Source of the DNA: Flavobacteriaceae bacterium
GTDB taxonomy: Bacteria > Bacteroidota > Bacteroidia > Flavobacteriales > Flavobacteriaceae
Length of the DNA: 6,451 bases
NCBI GenBank assembly: GCA_016780435.1
Contig: JADHLU010000057.1
Coordinates: forward strand, 1-6,451
Direction of reading: 5' to 3'
Shown: in pieces, positions 1-5,500 of the stretch
Numbering within the stretch: position 1 is the stretch's first letter
How the letters are laid out: every line of letters starts with the position of its first letter
Program-made: the position numbers and the translations under genes
Notes under the pieces: generated by a model
The model's input: the letters and a program-made list of their open reading frames with translations, nothing else
The model's database searches: none
What the model was told of the DNA's origin: nothing

Positions 1-171
1 TGCCATTCCTTGCACGGCCCAGAAAATAGAAGCAAAGGGGTTCGAATTGAACCAATTGTGCCGAACGGTAACTTCGGCATAATTCTCGGTAAGCTTGGCC
101 ACCCGCACCCCACTCCAATAGGCAGAGGGGAGTTTAAAAAATAAAAAGCTGTGAATTTTTGACAAGCTCAT
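1..171 (-). CDS. DUF4442 domain protein, N-terminal 57 residues (partial)
   Basis: The reverse strand reads as an open frame from an ATG at 169-171 to the window edge, giving 57 residues with no stop. The protein opens MSLSKIHSFLFFKLPSAYWS and continues through a G-V-R-V segment and an R-H-N-W-F-N-S-N-P-F segment at about 38-47 to A-V-Q-G-M-A at the edge. This pattern (LPSA-W-GVRV, a beta strand, then NPF and AVQGMA) is the N-terminal part of DUF4442 proteins, small cytoplasmic proteins placed in the hotdog-fold thioesterase superfamily. Their substrate is not established. The rest of the domain is outside the window. The start lies 7 nt after the trxB stop on the same strand, so the two are probably cotranscribed. 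No clear Shine-Dalgarno sequence precedes the ATG. The family call rests on recalled sequence pattern, not a search. Confidence 0.8.
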   Translation of the reverse strand, partial: MSLSKIHSFLFFKLPSAYWSGVRVAKLTENYAEVTVRHNWFNSNPFASIFWAVQGMA

Positions 172-178
172 TGAGCGT

Positions 179-1129
179 TTAGGATTCATTAGCTGCCAAG
201 TAACGCTCAGCGTCTAAGGCCGCCATACAACCCGTTCCGGCCGCAGTGATCGCCTGTCTGTACTCTTTGTCTTGAGCATCGCCGCAGGCAAATACCCCAG
301 GTTTATTGGTTTTGGTCGTCTTACCTTGGGTTTGAATGTAGCCCACTTCATCCATATCTAATTGACCTTTAAATATGTCGGTGTTCGGAGTGTGTCCGAT
401 GGCGATAAACAATCCCGTTATGGCAATTTCTTCTTTCTCCCCGGTCAAACGATTCACCATTCTAAGCCCCTCAACAACCTGATCTCCGAGAACCTCATCG
501 ACCTCGGTGTTGTATCGAACATCGATGTTCGCAATACTTTCAACGCGGTGCTGCATGGCTTTAGAAGCACGCATTTGGTCTTTTCGAACGAGCATGGTCA
601 CCTTAGAACAGATCTTAGACAGGTACGAAGCTTCCTCCGCAGCCGTATCGCCTCCGCCTACTATGGCCACCTCTTGACCCTTATAAAAGAAGCCGTCACA
701 AACTGCGCAAGCCGAAACACCTCCGCCCCTCAAGCGTTGCTCACTAGGAATTCCAAGGTACTTGGCAGAGGCACCTGTAGAAATGATCACCGTATCTGCA
801 AATAATTCTTTCGATCCATCGGCCACCACTTTATGGGGATGTCCGGGTTTTCCACTAAACTCAACAGATGTAATCTGACCTATGCGTACTTCGGTTCCGA
901 AGCGCTCAGCTTGTTGTTGTAACTGAACCATCATGCTTGGGCCGTCTACCCCCTCAGGGTATCCTGGAAAATTATCTACCTCTGTGGTTGTGGTCAACTG
1001 CCCTCCTGGTTCCATACCCGTGTAGACCACCGGTCTCATATCGGCCCTTGCAGCATAAATCGCCGCAGTATAACCTGCTGGACCTGAACCAATTATAAGT
1101 GTTTTGATGCGCTCTGACTGTGTGCTCAT
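179..1129 (-). CDS. trxB: Thioredoxin-disulfide reductase (TrxB)
   Basis: Cytoplasmic flavoenzyme that uses NADPH to reduce thioredoxin, supplying electrons for ribonucleotide reduction and thiol repair. The 316-residue length is normal for the low-molecular-weight bacterial enzyme. Visible in order: the FAD-binding dinucleotide motif GSGPAG at 14-19; the PGGQL and NFPG segments at 41-57; the redox-active CAVC disulfide at 141-144 followed by DG; the NADPH-binding motif GGGDTA at 158-163 with VRKDQMRAS at 181-189, where the basic residues that contact the NADPH 2'-phosphate are expected; and the C-terminal FAD motif ACGDAQD at 281-287 followed by R-Q-A-I-T-A-A-G-T-G. No key residue is missing. 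It starts at ATG 1127-1129 and probably leads a two-gene transcript with the DUF4442 gene. A related flavoprotein such as ferredoxin/flavodoxin-NADP reductase is excluded by the CxxC in the NADPH domain. Confidence 0.97.
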   Translation of the reverse strand: MSTQSERIKTLIIGSGPAGYTAAIYAARADMRPVVYTGMEPGGQLTTTTEVDNFPGYPEGVDGPSMMVQLQQQAERFGTEVRIGQITSVEFSGKPGHPHKVVADGSKELFADTVIISTGASAKYLGIPSEQRLRGGGVSACAVCDGFFYKGQEVAIVGGGDTAAEEASYLSKICSKVTMLVRKDQMRASKAMQHRVESIANIDVRYNTEVDEVLGDQVVEGLRMVNRLTGEKEEIAITGLFIAIGHTPNTDIFKGQLDMDEVGYIQTQGKTTKTNKPGVFACGDAQDKEYRQAITAAGTGCMAALDAERYLAANES

Positions 1130-1175
1130 GATGATTAGATTTAAAGAGGAAAGCGAATTTACTAATTCTTAAATG

Positions 1176-1206
1176 CTAAACTATGTAACTTAGAGCACAT
1201 TCCAAA
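1176..1206 (-). promoter_or_regulatory. Probable Bacteroidetes-type promoter of trxB
   Basis: Read on the minus strand, TTTG (1203-1206) is followed after 19 nt by TAGTTTAG (1176-1183). This matches the Bacteroidetes sigma pattern TTTG - 17 to 19 nt - TAnnTTTG with one mismatch in the -7 box. It would give a leader of about 40 nt before the trxB ATG. The match was found by eye, and AT-rich sequence can give it by chance. Confidence 0.5.
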
Positions 1207-1252
1207 CCCAATCAATTTGCTTAATTCGTATCGTTATTAAACAATACACAAA

Positions 1253-1630
1253 ATGATTAGATTATTCGCCTTAATTAGTTGTTCGGTCTTTGGCATTTGG
1301 TGTCAACAAGCACAGGCACAAGATTCAGCCATTTCACGTTTAGACTCGCTTACATTTTTGGAGCAATCGGCTCAAAAAAATGTACTACTGATCGATGTCA
1401 GAACGAAAACCGAATTTAAGCAGGGCCATCTAAAGGGTGCCAAGCAAGTTGATTTCTTAAAGCCCGAAGTGTTTGAGGCTTACTTCAAAAAAATAGACAC
1501 CCTGAAGCCTGTTTACCTGTATTGCCGATCAGGAAATCGTAGCCTTAAGGCGGCTAAATACCTAGAGTCTGTAGGCTTCAAAGAAATTTACGACTTGAAA
1601 GGCGGTTATTTGGCTGTTCCCAAACAGTAA
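1253..1630 (+). CDS. Secreted single-domain rhodanese-like protein
   Basis: A 125-residue protein with an N-terminal signal peptide (a hydrophobic stretch at about 3-17, probable cleavage after AQA at about 20-22), so it acts outside the cytoplasm, most likely in the periplasm. The rest is one rhodanese domain: LLIDVRTKTEF at 45-55 (the D-V-R-x-x-x-E-F signature), GHLKGAKQVDF at 58-68 (the GHIxGAxN-type segment), then YLYCRSGNRS at 88-97, which holds the catalytic Cys91 in a six-residue loop, and DLKGGYLA near the end. Rhodaneses carry a persulfide on that cysteine and transfer sulfur, or bind or sense thiols. The natural substrate of this short secreted type is not known. The ATG at 1253 is preceded by an A-rich stretch typical of Bacteroidetes starts. 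It is followed after 9 nt by the DUF2490 gene, so the pair is probably one transcript. Confidence 0.93.
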   Translation: MIRLFALISCSVFGIWCQQAQAQDSAISRLDSLTFLEQSAQKNVLLIDVRTKTEFKQGHLKGAKQVDFLKPEVFEAYFKKIDTLKPVYLYCRSGNRSLKAAKYLESVGFKEIYDLKGGYLAVPKQ

Positions 1631-1639
1631 GCCTGTCTC

Positions 1640-2305
1640 ATGTCGAAATTTTCACTGGCGCTTGCATGCGTGGTGTTGGCTTTTGGCGCACTAAGCGCTC
1701 AAGAAGCGATCAGCCATAATTCGTTATTCGCAGTTGGAAATCTTTCTGGTAAATGGACCTACAGAGCCGAAACGCACTTTGTGCGCGGAGACTTTATGAA
1801 ACAGTCTCGACAGCTCATTCTTCGTCCGGCCTTCATTTATAAGCTCTCAAAATCTATTCGCCTAAGTGGTGGACTAAGCTACCTCTACAATGCCAGATAC
1901 GAGGGAGGGCCTTTTAACACCAACGAAGAAATTAACTTCTGGGAGCAGATTGATTTTTCACATCAAGTGGGTCCCATTCGCTTTTCGCACTGGCTGCGTC
2001 ACGAGCAACGGCATCGAGAAAGTGGGTATACCGAAAGGCTCCGCATTCGCAGTCGTGCAGACGCCTTTCTCTTTGAAGTCAACAACACTCCCGTCGATTT
2101 GGTAGCCTTTAACGAACACTTCGTGCTGACCCAAGGATTTAAGTGGCAAAAAATGGACCAAAACTGGACTTTTGTTGTCGTGCAATTTCCTGTAAACAAG
2201 CACTTTATGGCGCGAACAGGATACCGCTATGTCGCACTCAACAGAGGAATCAGCGGTCAGCACCTGCACACCATTCACAGCTGGTTGATTTATCGTTTTC
2301 TTTAA
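1640..2305 (+). CDS. DUF2490 family outer-membrane-type protein
   Basis: A 221-residue protein with a signal peptide (hydrophobic at about 4-19, cleavage near LSA-Q at 20/21). The remainder alternates short amphipathic strands rich in aromatic and basic residues (for example W39-Y41, R62-Y67, S78-Y83, W118-R120, R133-R139, W176-Q182, Y196-R202) and ends in W-L-I-Y-R-F-L, as expected for a small outer-membrane beta-barrel with a C-terminal aromatic strand. The N-F-W-E-Q at 99-103 and the H-W-L-R-H-E-Q-R run at 117-124 fit DUF2490, a Bacteroidetes/Proteobacteria family of unknown function. It follows the secreted rhodanese by 9 nt, which suggests joint expression but not a known joint role. Barrel formation is inferred from strand pattern only. 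Confidence 0.8.
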   Translation: MSKFSLALACVVLAFGALSAQEAISHNSLFAVGNLSGKWTYRAETHFVRGDFMKQSRQLILRPAFIYKLSKSIRLSGGLSYLYNARYEGGPFNTNEEINFWEQIDFSHQVGPIRFSHWLRHEQRHRESGYTERLRIRSRADAFLFEVNNTPVDLVAFNEHFVLTQGFKWQKMDQNWTFVVVQFPVNKHFMARTGYRYVALNRGISGQHLHTIHSWLIYRFL

Positions 2306-2361
2306 TATTTTAGCTGTTCCGAAAAAGAAACTTGGCATAGCTATTGCACTAGGAGTGTGTA

Positions 2362-2382
2362 ACCAAGGTACTTTGGTATTTT
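2362..2382 (+). terminator. Possible weak terminator hairpin after the DUF2490 gene
   Basis: ACCAAG at 2362-2367 and TTTGGT at 2372-2377 form a 6-bp stem (one G-T pair) with a GTAC loop, followed by ATTTT. It lies 56 nt after the DUF2490 stop. The stem is short and AT-containing, so it may be chance. Confidence 0.3.
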
Positions 2383-2399
2383 AGTAGCGATTTAGCACT

Positions 2400-2428
2400 A
2401 AAACCGTTCTAACCTTTAGTTGGTTTTT
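2400..2428 (+). terminator. Possible terminator hairpin with U-tract
   Basis: AAAACC (2400-2405) pairs with GGTTTT (2422-2427), and inside it CTAA (2409-2412) pairs with TTAG (2416-2419) around a 3-nt loop. The right arm itself gives the T-run. It sits 25 nt before the DUF2911 ATG, so it could end the rhodanese-DUF2490 transcript or lie in the leader of the next gene. It is weak because most pairs are AT and there is an internal loop. Confidence 0.3.
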
Positions 2429-2453
2429 AAGTACCTTAACTCAAAATTAGTAC

Positions 2454-2981
2454 ATGAAGTCACTTGTATACGTAGCCATATTTTTGGGGTTTAGCATTCA
2501 GTTGACAGCTCAAAGTTTTACCAATTTAGACCGCAGCCCGCTGGACATTGGCTACGCAAGGCCAGAGCGCATGGCTGATCCGGATATACGTATCATCTAC
2601 TCACGTCCACAACTTAAAGGAAGAGCGGTAGAAGATTTGGTTCCCAATGGAAAGGTATGGCGCACTGGCGCCAATGAGACCACTGAAATTACCTTTTTCA
2701 AGACGGTAATGATTGAAGGTCGACGCATTGAAGCAGGCACCTATACCCTGTATTCTATTCCTGGAAACCGCAGCTGGACCATAATTTTGAATAGCAAGAG
2801 AAATACCTGGGGCGCTTATGCCTATGACGAGCAATTAGACATCGGACGTTTTGAGGCAAAGGTTGAAGTAAATGAAAACCCCGTGGAGGCCTTTTCTATA
2901 GCTTTCGACCGAAACGATACGGGATACACTTTGTTTTTTGGGTGGGGTGAAACGCTGGTCTCTCTGCCGATCAAATCTTAG
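2454..2981 (+). CDS. Secreted DUF2911 family protein
   Basis: A 175-residue protein with a signal peptide (hydrophobic at 4-18, cleavage after TAQ at about 18-20). The mature part is a single DUF2911 domain, with its hallmark segments in order: I-I-Y-S-R-P at 47-52, K-G-R-A at 55-58, LVPNGKVWRTGANETTEI at 62-79, AGTYTLYSIPG at 94-104, W-T-I-I-L-N at 108-113, and W-G-A-Y-A-Y-D at 119-125, ending in F-S-I-A-F at about 147-151. DUF2911 is a widespread Bacteroidetes envelope family of unknown biochemical function. The length is that of the minimal one-domain form; longer members carry a TPR tail that is absent here. The ATG at 2454 is separated by 148 nt from the previous gene. The stop codon overlaps the stop of the convergent gene on the other strand. 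Confidence 0.92.
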   Translation: MKSLVYVAIFLGFSIQLTAQSFTNLDRSPLDIGYARPERMADPDIRIIYSRPQLKGRAVEDLVPNGKVWRTGANETTEITFFKTVMIEGRRIEAGTYTLYSIPGNRSWTIILNSKRNTWGAYAYDEQLDIGRFEAKVEVNENPVEAFSIAFDRNDTGYTLFFGWGETLVSLPIKS

Positions 2982-3907
2982 TTGGGGCGGTAATACACTA
3001 GGGGTTGTGGAATATGTGCGGTTCCATCGTCAGCGCACTCAGAAGTAGTGTAATAGCCTTTTCCGTCGAGATCAAACGCCATCGCCTCTCCCTGCTGTTC
3101 TAAGTTATACGGCAGCTGAGAGGGTGTCTCACTAACTAGCAATTCTCTAAGTGGTTTCTTTTCGGGGTTTTCGTAAAGCCAAGCTCTAAAATAATTTTTG
3201 ATGATTACGCTTCCGTTTTCGTGCTGGTCGGCAGCGGTTATGTAGTGAAAATAACGCCGCATAGGTGCTAGGTCTTGAGGCGACGGATCGATTTTAAGCA
3301 CACCTATAAATTCAAGCGTATTTGGCCCACTATCCCGGGCTGTTTTTAAATCGATCGCATAAACGCGTGCCTTCTCGTCGCGTTTTGTTACGATAAGTAG
3401 TTCTTCACTGCGCTCATCAAATAACAAGGCCTCAGCGTCTCTAGGGCCGTCAGGATAAACCAATTCTATAGCGGCAGGCAAAAGTTCGGCTAACTGAGCT
3501 GAATCGCCAATTTGGGGCTCTTCTACACTATAAACCACAATCGAAGACCTGCGGGCAGCATTGTCTCCAATGTCGCCTATAAACAGATGCGGCTTGCCTT
3601 GGTAGGCTCCGCCGGCCATATCTTCCCAGTCTACATGCTGAGCTCCTTTTAGTAAAAATTCACGCTCCACTTTCATCGGAGAAGAAAGCGCATAAATTTT
3701 AGGGGCGTCTCCACTGTCGTTGTGTACCCAAAATCGGTTTGCGTTTAGCTTCGAGCTGCGAAGCCCACTGATTTCTTTCAAGCGCACATCAGTGCTGTAA
3801 CCTAGGGTATCAACTCGAAACGCTGACCACTGCTGACCTTGAGCCATAAGTGGAAAGAAACAAAGCAGGGCAATAACCCCAGCATATTTAACCGTATTGG
3901 TCTTCAT
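2978..3907 (-). CDS. Secreted beta-propeller-like protein of unknown function
   Basis: A 309-residue protein with a signal peptide (hydrophobic at about 9-22, cleavage near AQG-Q at 22-25). The mature part shows the marks of a family of secreted beta-propeller-like proteins common in Bacteroidetes: EISGL at 45-49, WVHNDSGD at 60-67, DWEDMA at 93-98, FIGDIGDN at 109-116, YPDGPRDAEALL at 151-162, LIVTKR at 171-176 and QQGEAMAF at 271-278. The acidic motifs look like metal-binding or turn motifs, but no catalytic activity has been established to my knowledge, so no function is given. Blade-like repeats are irregular in sequence. The gene converges on the DUF2911 gene with overlapping stop codons and diverges from the serine hydrolase gene across 80 nt. 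Other readings are an esterase-like or phytase-like propeller; I see no phytase signature. Confidence 0.75.
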   Translation of the reverse strand: MKTNTVKYAGVIALLCFFPLMAQGQQWSAFRVDTLGYSTDVRLKEISGLRSSKLNANRFWVHNDSGDAPKIYALSSPMKVEREFLLKGAQHVDWEDMAGGAYQGKPHLFIGDIGDNAARRSSIVVYSVEEPQIGDSAQLAELLPAAIELVYPDGPRDAEALLFDERSEELLIVTKRDEKARVYAIDLKTARDSGPNTLEFIGVLKIDPSPQDLAPMRRYFHYITAADQHENGSVIIKNYFRAWLYENPEKKPLRELLVSETPSQLPYNLEQQGEAMAFDLDGKGYYTTSECADDGTAHIPQPLVYYRPN

Positions 3908-3974
3908 TTGATGTAAATTTTCAAGGCAATATAAAGTGGTTTAGAGCCATAAAAGCTTATTTTTCTCATTATTT

Positions 3975-3990
3975 AAAGGTTAATATCTTG
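3975..3990 (+). promoter_or_regulatory. Ribosome binding site and TTG start of the serine hydrolase
   Basis: AAAGG at 3975-3979 lies 8 nt before TTG at 3988-3990. The TTG is chosen because translation from it gives a complete signal peptide (basic start, hydrophobic core, HAQ cleavage site). The first in-frame ATG is at codon 84, inside the catalytic SxxK motif, so it cannot be the real start. No ATG or GTG lies in frame in the preceding 30 nt. Confidence 0.65.
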
Positions 3991-5220
3991 CCCTATTTCA
4001 TTCGAAACACACTGATTGCAGCTGTGACCCTATGCGGATTAGCGCTTCACGCCCAGCAACAGCAATTGGGAAAAATAGACTCGATTATAGATTCGGCCAT
4101 TACCCAAAAGGCCTTTCCTGGGACACAATTGTTAATTGCCAAAGGAGGGTCGCTCAAGGTGCATAAAGCATTCGGATACCACACTTACGACTCGGTTCAA
4201 AAGGTAGAACTCGAGCACCTGTACGATCTGGCTTCAATGACCAAGGTTTTGGCCGCTACTCTGGCCTTTATGAAGGCCTACGAAGACCTCGAAATTGATT
4301 TAGACAGCAAGGTTAAGGGCTGGTTTGAATCGCTAAAATGGCGTCGAAAAGGCCGCAGTAGTTTTAGAGAAATTTTGAGTCATCAGGCCGGATGGATCCC
4401 TTACATCGCCCATCAATTTAAGGTGGTGAAAAAAAATGGCGGTTACCGTGCTCGAACACTTCAGGGTCAGGCATCTGAAGATTACCCGATTGCGCTCTAC
4501 GATTCACTTTACATTCATAAAAATTATCCCAAAAAAATACGCAAACGCATTTACCGAACCCCTGTCAAGGGTGAAGGAAACTACCGCTATTCTGGTCTAT
4601 GGTTTTTCTTGGTTCCGGATTTCGTAAAGGAGCAGTACAATCAACCGTTTGATGAGTTTCTGGTAAATCAGTTCTATGAGCCGATAGGGGCCGATCGCTT
4701 GACCTTTAATCCGTACCAAAAATTTAAGCGATCACAAATTGTCCCTACTGAGGTCGACACGCTGATGCGGCGCGGATTGGTTCGGGCCTATGTGCACGAT
4801 GAGGCTGCTGCTTTAATGGGCGGGATATCAGGGAATGCCGGGCTATTCGGAAATGCGGAATCTGTTTTTAAAGTCGCTGAAATGTGGAGGCTTAAAGGGA
4901 TAGTCGGTGAAAGCAGGTATCTGGATGCCTCGACTGTGGATGTATTTAGCGCCCAGGCCTACCCGCAAAACGACAATAGAAGGGGACTGGGCTTTGACAA
5001 ACCCGATCTAACTCTAGACCCTCCCTACCCTTCCTCTTTAATCAGCCCATCGGCCTATGGACATACCGGCTTTACAGGCACCATGGTATGGGTAGACCCC
5101 GAAGCTGAAATGGTGATCGTGTTACTCACCAACAGGGTCTATCCCTCTCGTGAACAGCGAAAACTCTACAGCCTTGAGGTGCGGGAACAGCTTATTGATT
5201 TGGCTCTGCAACTAAACTAG
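3988..5220 (+). CDS. Secreted serine hydrolase, beta-lactamase/class C PBP family
   Basis: A 410-residue exported protein (signal peptide about 1-23, cleavage near HAQ) with one serine beta-lactamase-like domain. The nucleophile motif S83-M-T-K86 lies in DLASMTK, and the third motif H359-T-G361 lies in GHTGFTGT. Between them are ILSHQAGW at 129-136, GGISGNAGLF at 278-287 and RRGLGFDKP at 331-339. The second motif, usually Y-x-N or in close relatives Y-S-D, reads Y201-S-G203. The whole domain, including YHTYDSV, DSLYIHKNYP and LTNRVYPSREQRK, closely resembles the C-terminal serine hydrolase half of Bacteroidetes GH3-beta-lactamase fusion proteins, here standing alone with its own signal peptide. 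Likely roles are hydrolysis of peptide or ester bonds in the periplasm, perhaps in peptidoglycan turnover; the substrate cannot be told. Penicillin hydrolysis is not implied by the fold. Confidence 0.9.
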   Translation: MPYFIRNTLIAAVTLCGLALHAQQQQLGKIDSIIDSAITQKAFPGTQLLIAKGGSLKVHKAFGYHTYDSVQKVELEHLYDLASMTKVLAATLAFMKAYEDLEIDLDSKVKGWFESLKWRRKGRSSFREILSHQAGWIPYIAHQFKVVKKNGGYRARTLQGQASEDYPIALYDSLYIHKNYPKKIRKRIYRTPVKGEGNYRYSGLWFFLVPDFVKEQYNQPFDEFLVNQFYEPIGADRLTFNPYQKFKRSQIVPTEVDTLMRRGLVRAYVHDEAAALMGGISGNAGLFGNAESVFKVAEMWRLKGIVGESRYLDASTVDVFSAQAYPQNDNRRGLGFDKPDLTLDPPYPSSLISPSAYGHTGFTGTMVWVDPEAEMVIVLLTNRVYPSREQRKLYSLEVREQLIDLALQLN

Positions 5221-5221
5221 C

Positions 5222-5257
5222 TCTGGATTCTTTTACCTATCTGGATTCTTTTACCTA
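5222..5257 (+). repeat. Exact 18-bp tandem duplication
   Basis: The unit TCTGGATTCTTTTACCTA occurs twice without a gap or mismatch, at 5222-5239 and 5240-5257, starting 1 nt after the serine hydrolase stop codon. The second copy supplies most of the left arm of the hairpin at 5236-5276, and the first copy could form a similar but longer-looped alternative with the same right arm. Confidence 0.95.
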
Positions 5258-5276
5258 GCGGTAAAAGATCCATAGG
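5236..5276 (+). terminator. Long stem-loop after the serine hydrolase gene
   Basis: CCTAT, GGAT and CTTTTACC on the left (5236-5240, 5243-5246, 5248-5255) pair with GGTAAAAG, ATCC and ATAGG on the right (5260-5276) around a TAGC loop. This makes 17 pairs with a 2-nt and a 1-nt bulge, both on the left side. It begins 16 nt after the stop codon. No T-run follows on the plus strand, so it is not a standard intrinsic terminator. It could protect the 3' end of the mRNA or act with the terminator further on. Confidence 0.6.
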
Positions 5277-5284
5277 GGGAGTTA

Positions 5285-5416
5285 GACAACAAACACCACG
5301 CTTTCTGCACCTGAAGGTGCTATACACAAGAAAAAAGACCGCTTAAGAGCAAGCTCTAGCGGTCTTTATTTCTTGTGCTAAAATCTGCGATTTTAGAAAG
5401 CGTGGTGTTTGTTGTC
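5285..5416. repeat. Perfect 22-bp inverted repeat enclosing three hairpins
   Basis: The arm at 5285-5306 (begins GACAACAAACACC, ends GCTTTCT) is the exact reverse complement of 5395-5416. Between the arms are three further hairpins: GCACC-TGAA-GGTGC (5307-5320), the terminator stem (5325-5377), and CTAAAATC-TGC-GATTTTAG (5378-5396, sharing 2 nt with the right arm). The 132-bp block could fold as a four-way cruciform in DNA or a multibranched RNA. The right arm includes the last two bases of the tRNA-Pro gene. No target-site duplication is obvious at the ends. Confidence 0.93.
5325..5377 (-). terminator. Strong intrinsic terminator of tRNA-Pro, possibly bidirectional
   Basis: A stem of 24 pairs: CACAAGAAA (5325-5333) with TTTCTTGTG (5369-5377), AAAGACCGCT (5334-5343) with AGCGGTCTTT (5358-5367), and AGAGC (5346-5350) with GCTCT (5353-5357), with only a TA bulge, a single-A bulge and a 2-nt nominal loop. 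On the minus strand the GC-rich core is followed by six uninterrupted T (complement of 5331-5336), the usual design of an intrinsic terminator, about 50 nt downstream of the tRNA. On the plus strand the tail is CTTTATTTCTTG, a weaker T-tract that could also stop transcripts from the serine hydrolase. Confidence 0.85.
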
Positions 5417-5488
5417 GGGATGACTGGATTCGAACCAGCGACCACACGCACCCCATGCGTGTACGCTACCAGACTGCGCCACATCCCG
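5415..5488 (-). tRNA. tRNA-Pro (anticodon GGG)
   Basis: The minus strand folds as a complete 74-nt cloverleaf. The acceptor stem is CGGGATG/CATCCCG with discriminator A. The D arm is GCGC/GCGT with a loop containing TGG. The anticodon stem is CACGC/GCGTG with loop ATGGGGT, and the anticodon GGG falls at 5452-5454. The variable region has 5 nt. The T arm is GCTGG/CCAGT with loop TTCGAAT. The C1-G72 pair with A73 is typical of bacterial tRNA-Pro. It reads CCC and CCU codons. CCA is not encoded (the next bases are CAA), so it must be added by tRNA nucleotidyltransferase. The last two bases of the gene are also the end of the 22-bp inverted repeat. Confidence 0.96.
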
Positions 5489-5500
5489 TGAAATGAGGGG

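Noticed and set aside
362..805. 147-codon plus-strand open frame
   Set aside because: Lies wholly inside trxB on the opposite strand; the trxB frame has all family motifs, while this translation shows no recognisable domain and starts mid-gene.
1216..1244. Possible promoter for the rhodanese gene (TTTG at 1216-1219)
   Set aside because: No TAnnTTTG-like box at the right distance; only a TA dinucleotide matches.
1958..2338. Minus-strand open frame of 126 codons, with a shorter one at 1999-2199 and a plus-strand one at 1890-2105
   Set aside because: All are shadows of the DUF2490 gene, which has a signal peptide and family segments; none has a plausible domain or start context.
2601..2834. 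Minus-strand 77-codon open frame
   Set aside because: Antisense to the conserved core of the DUF2911 gene, with no independent evidence.
3958..3965. TATTTTTC as the -7 box of the serine hydrolase promoter
   Set aside because: Five of six fixed bases match TAnnTTTG, but no TTG or TTTG is at the expected -33 spacing, and the region is AT-rich.
4436..4627. 63-codon plus-strand open frame
   Set aside because: Out-of-frame shadow inside the serine hydrolase gene.
5222..5416. CRISPR-like or transposon explanation for the repeats
   Set aside because: Only two adjacent 18-bp copies with no spacers, so not CRISPR. No transposase gene and no clear target duplication at the 22-bp repeat ends, so a mobile element cannot be claimed from this window.
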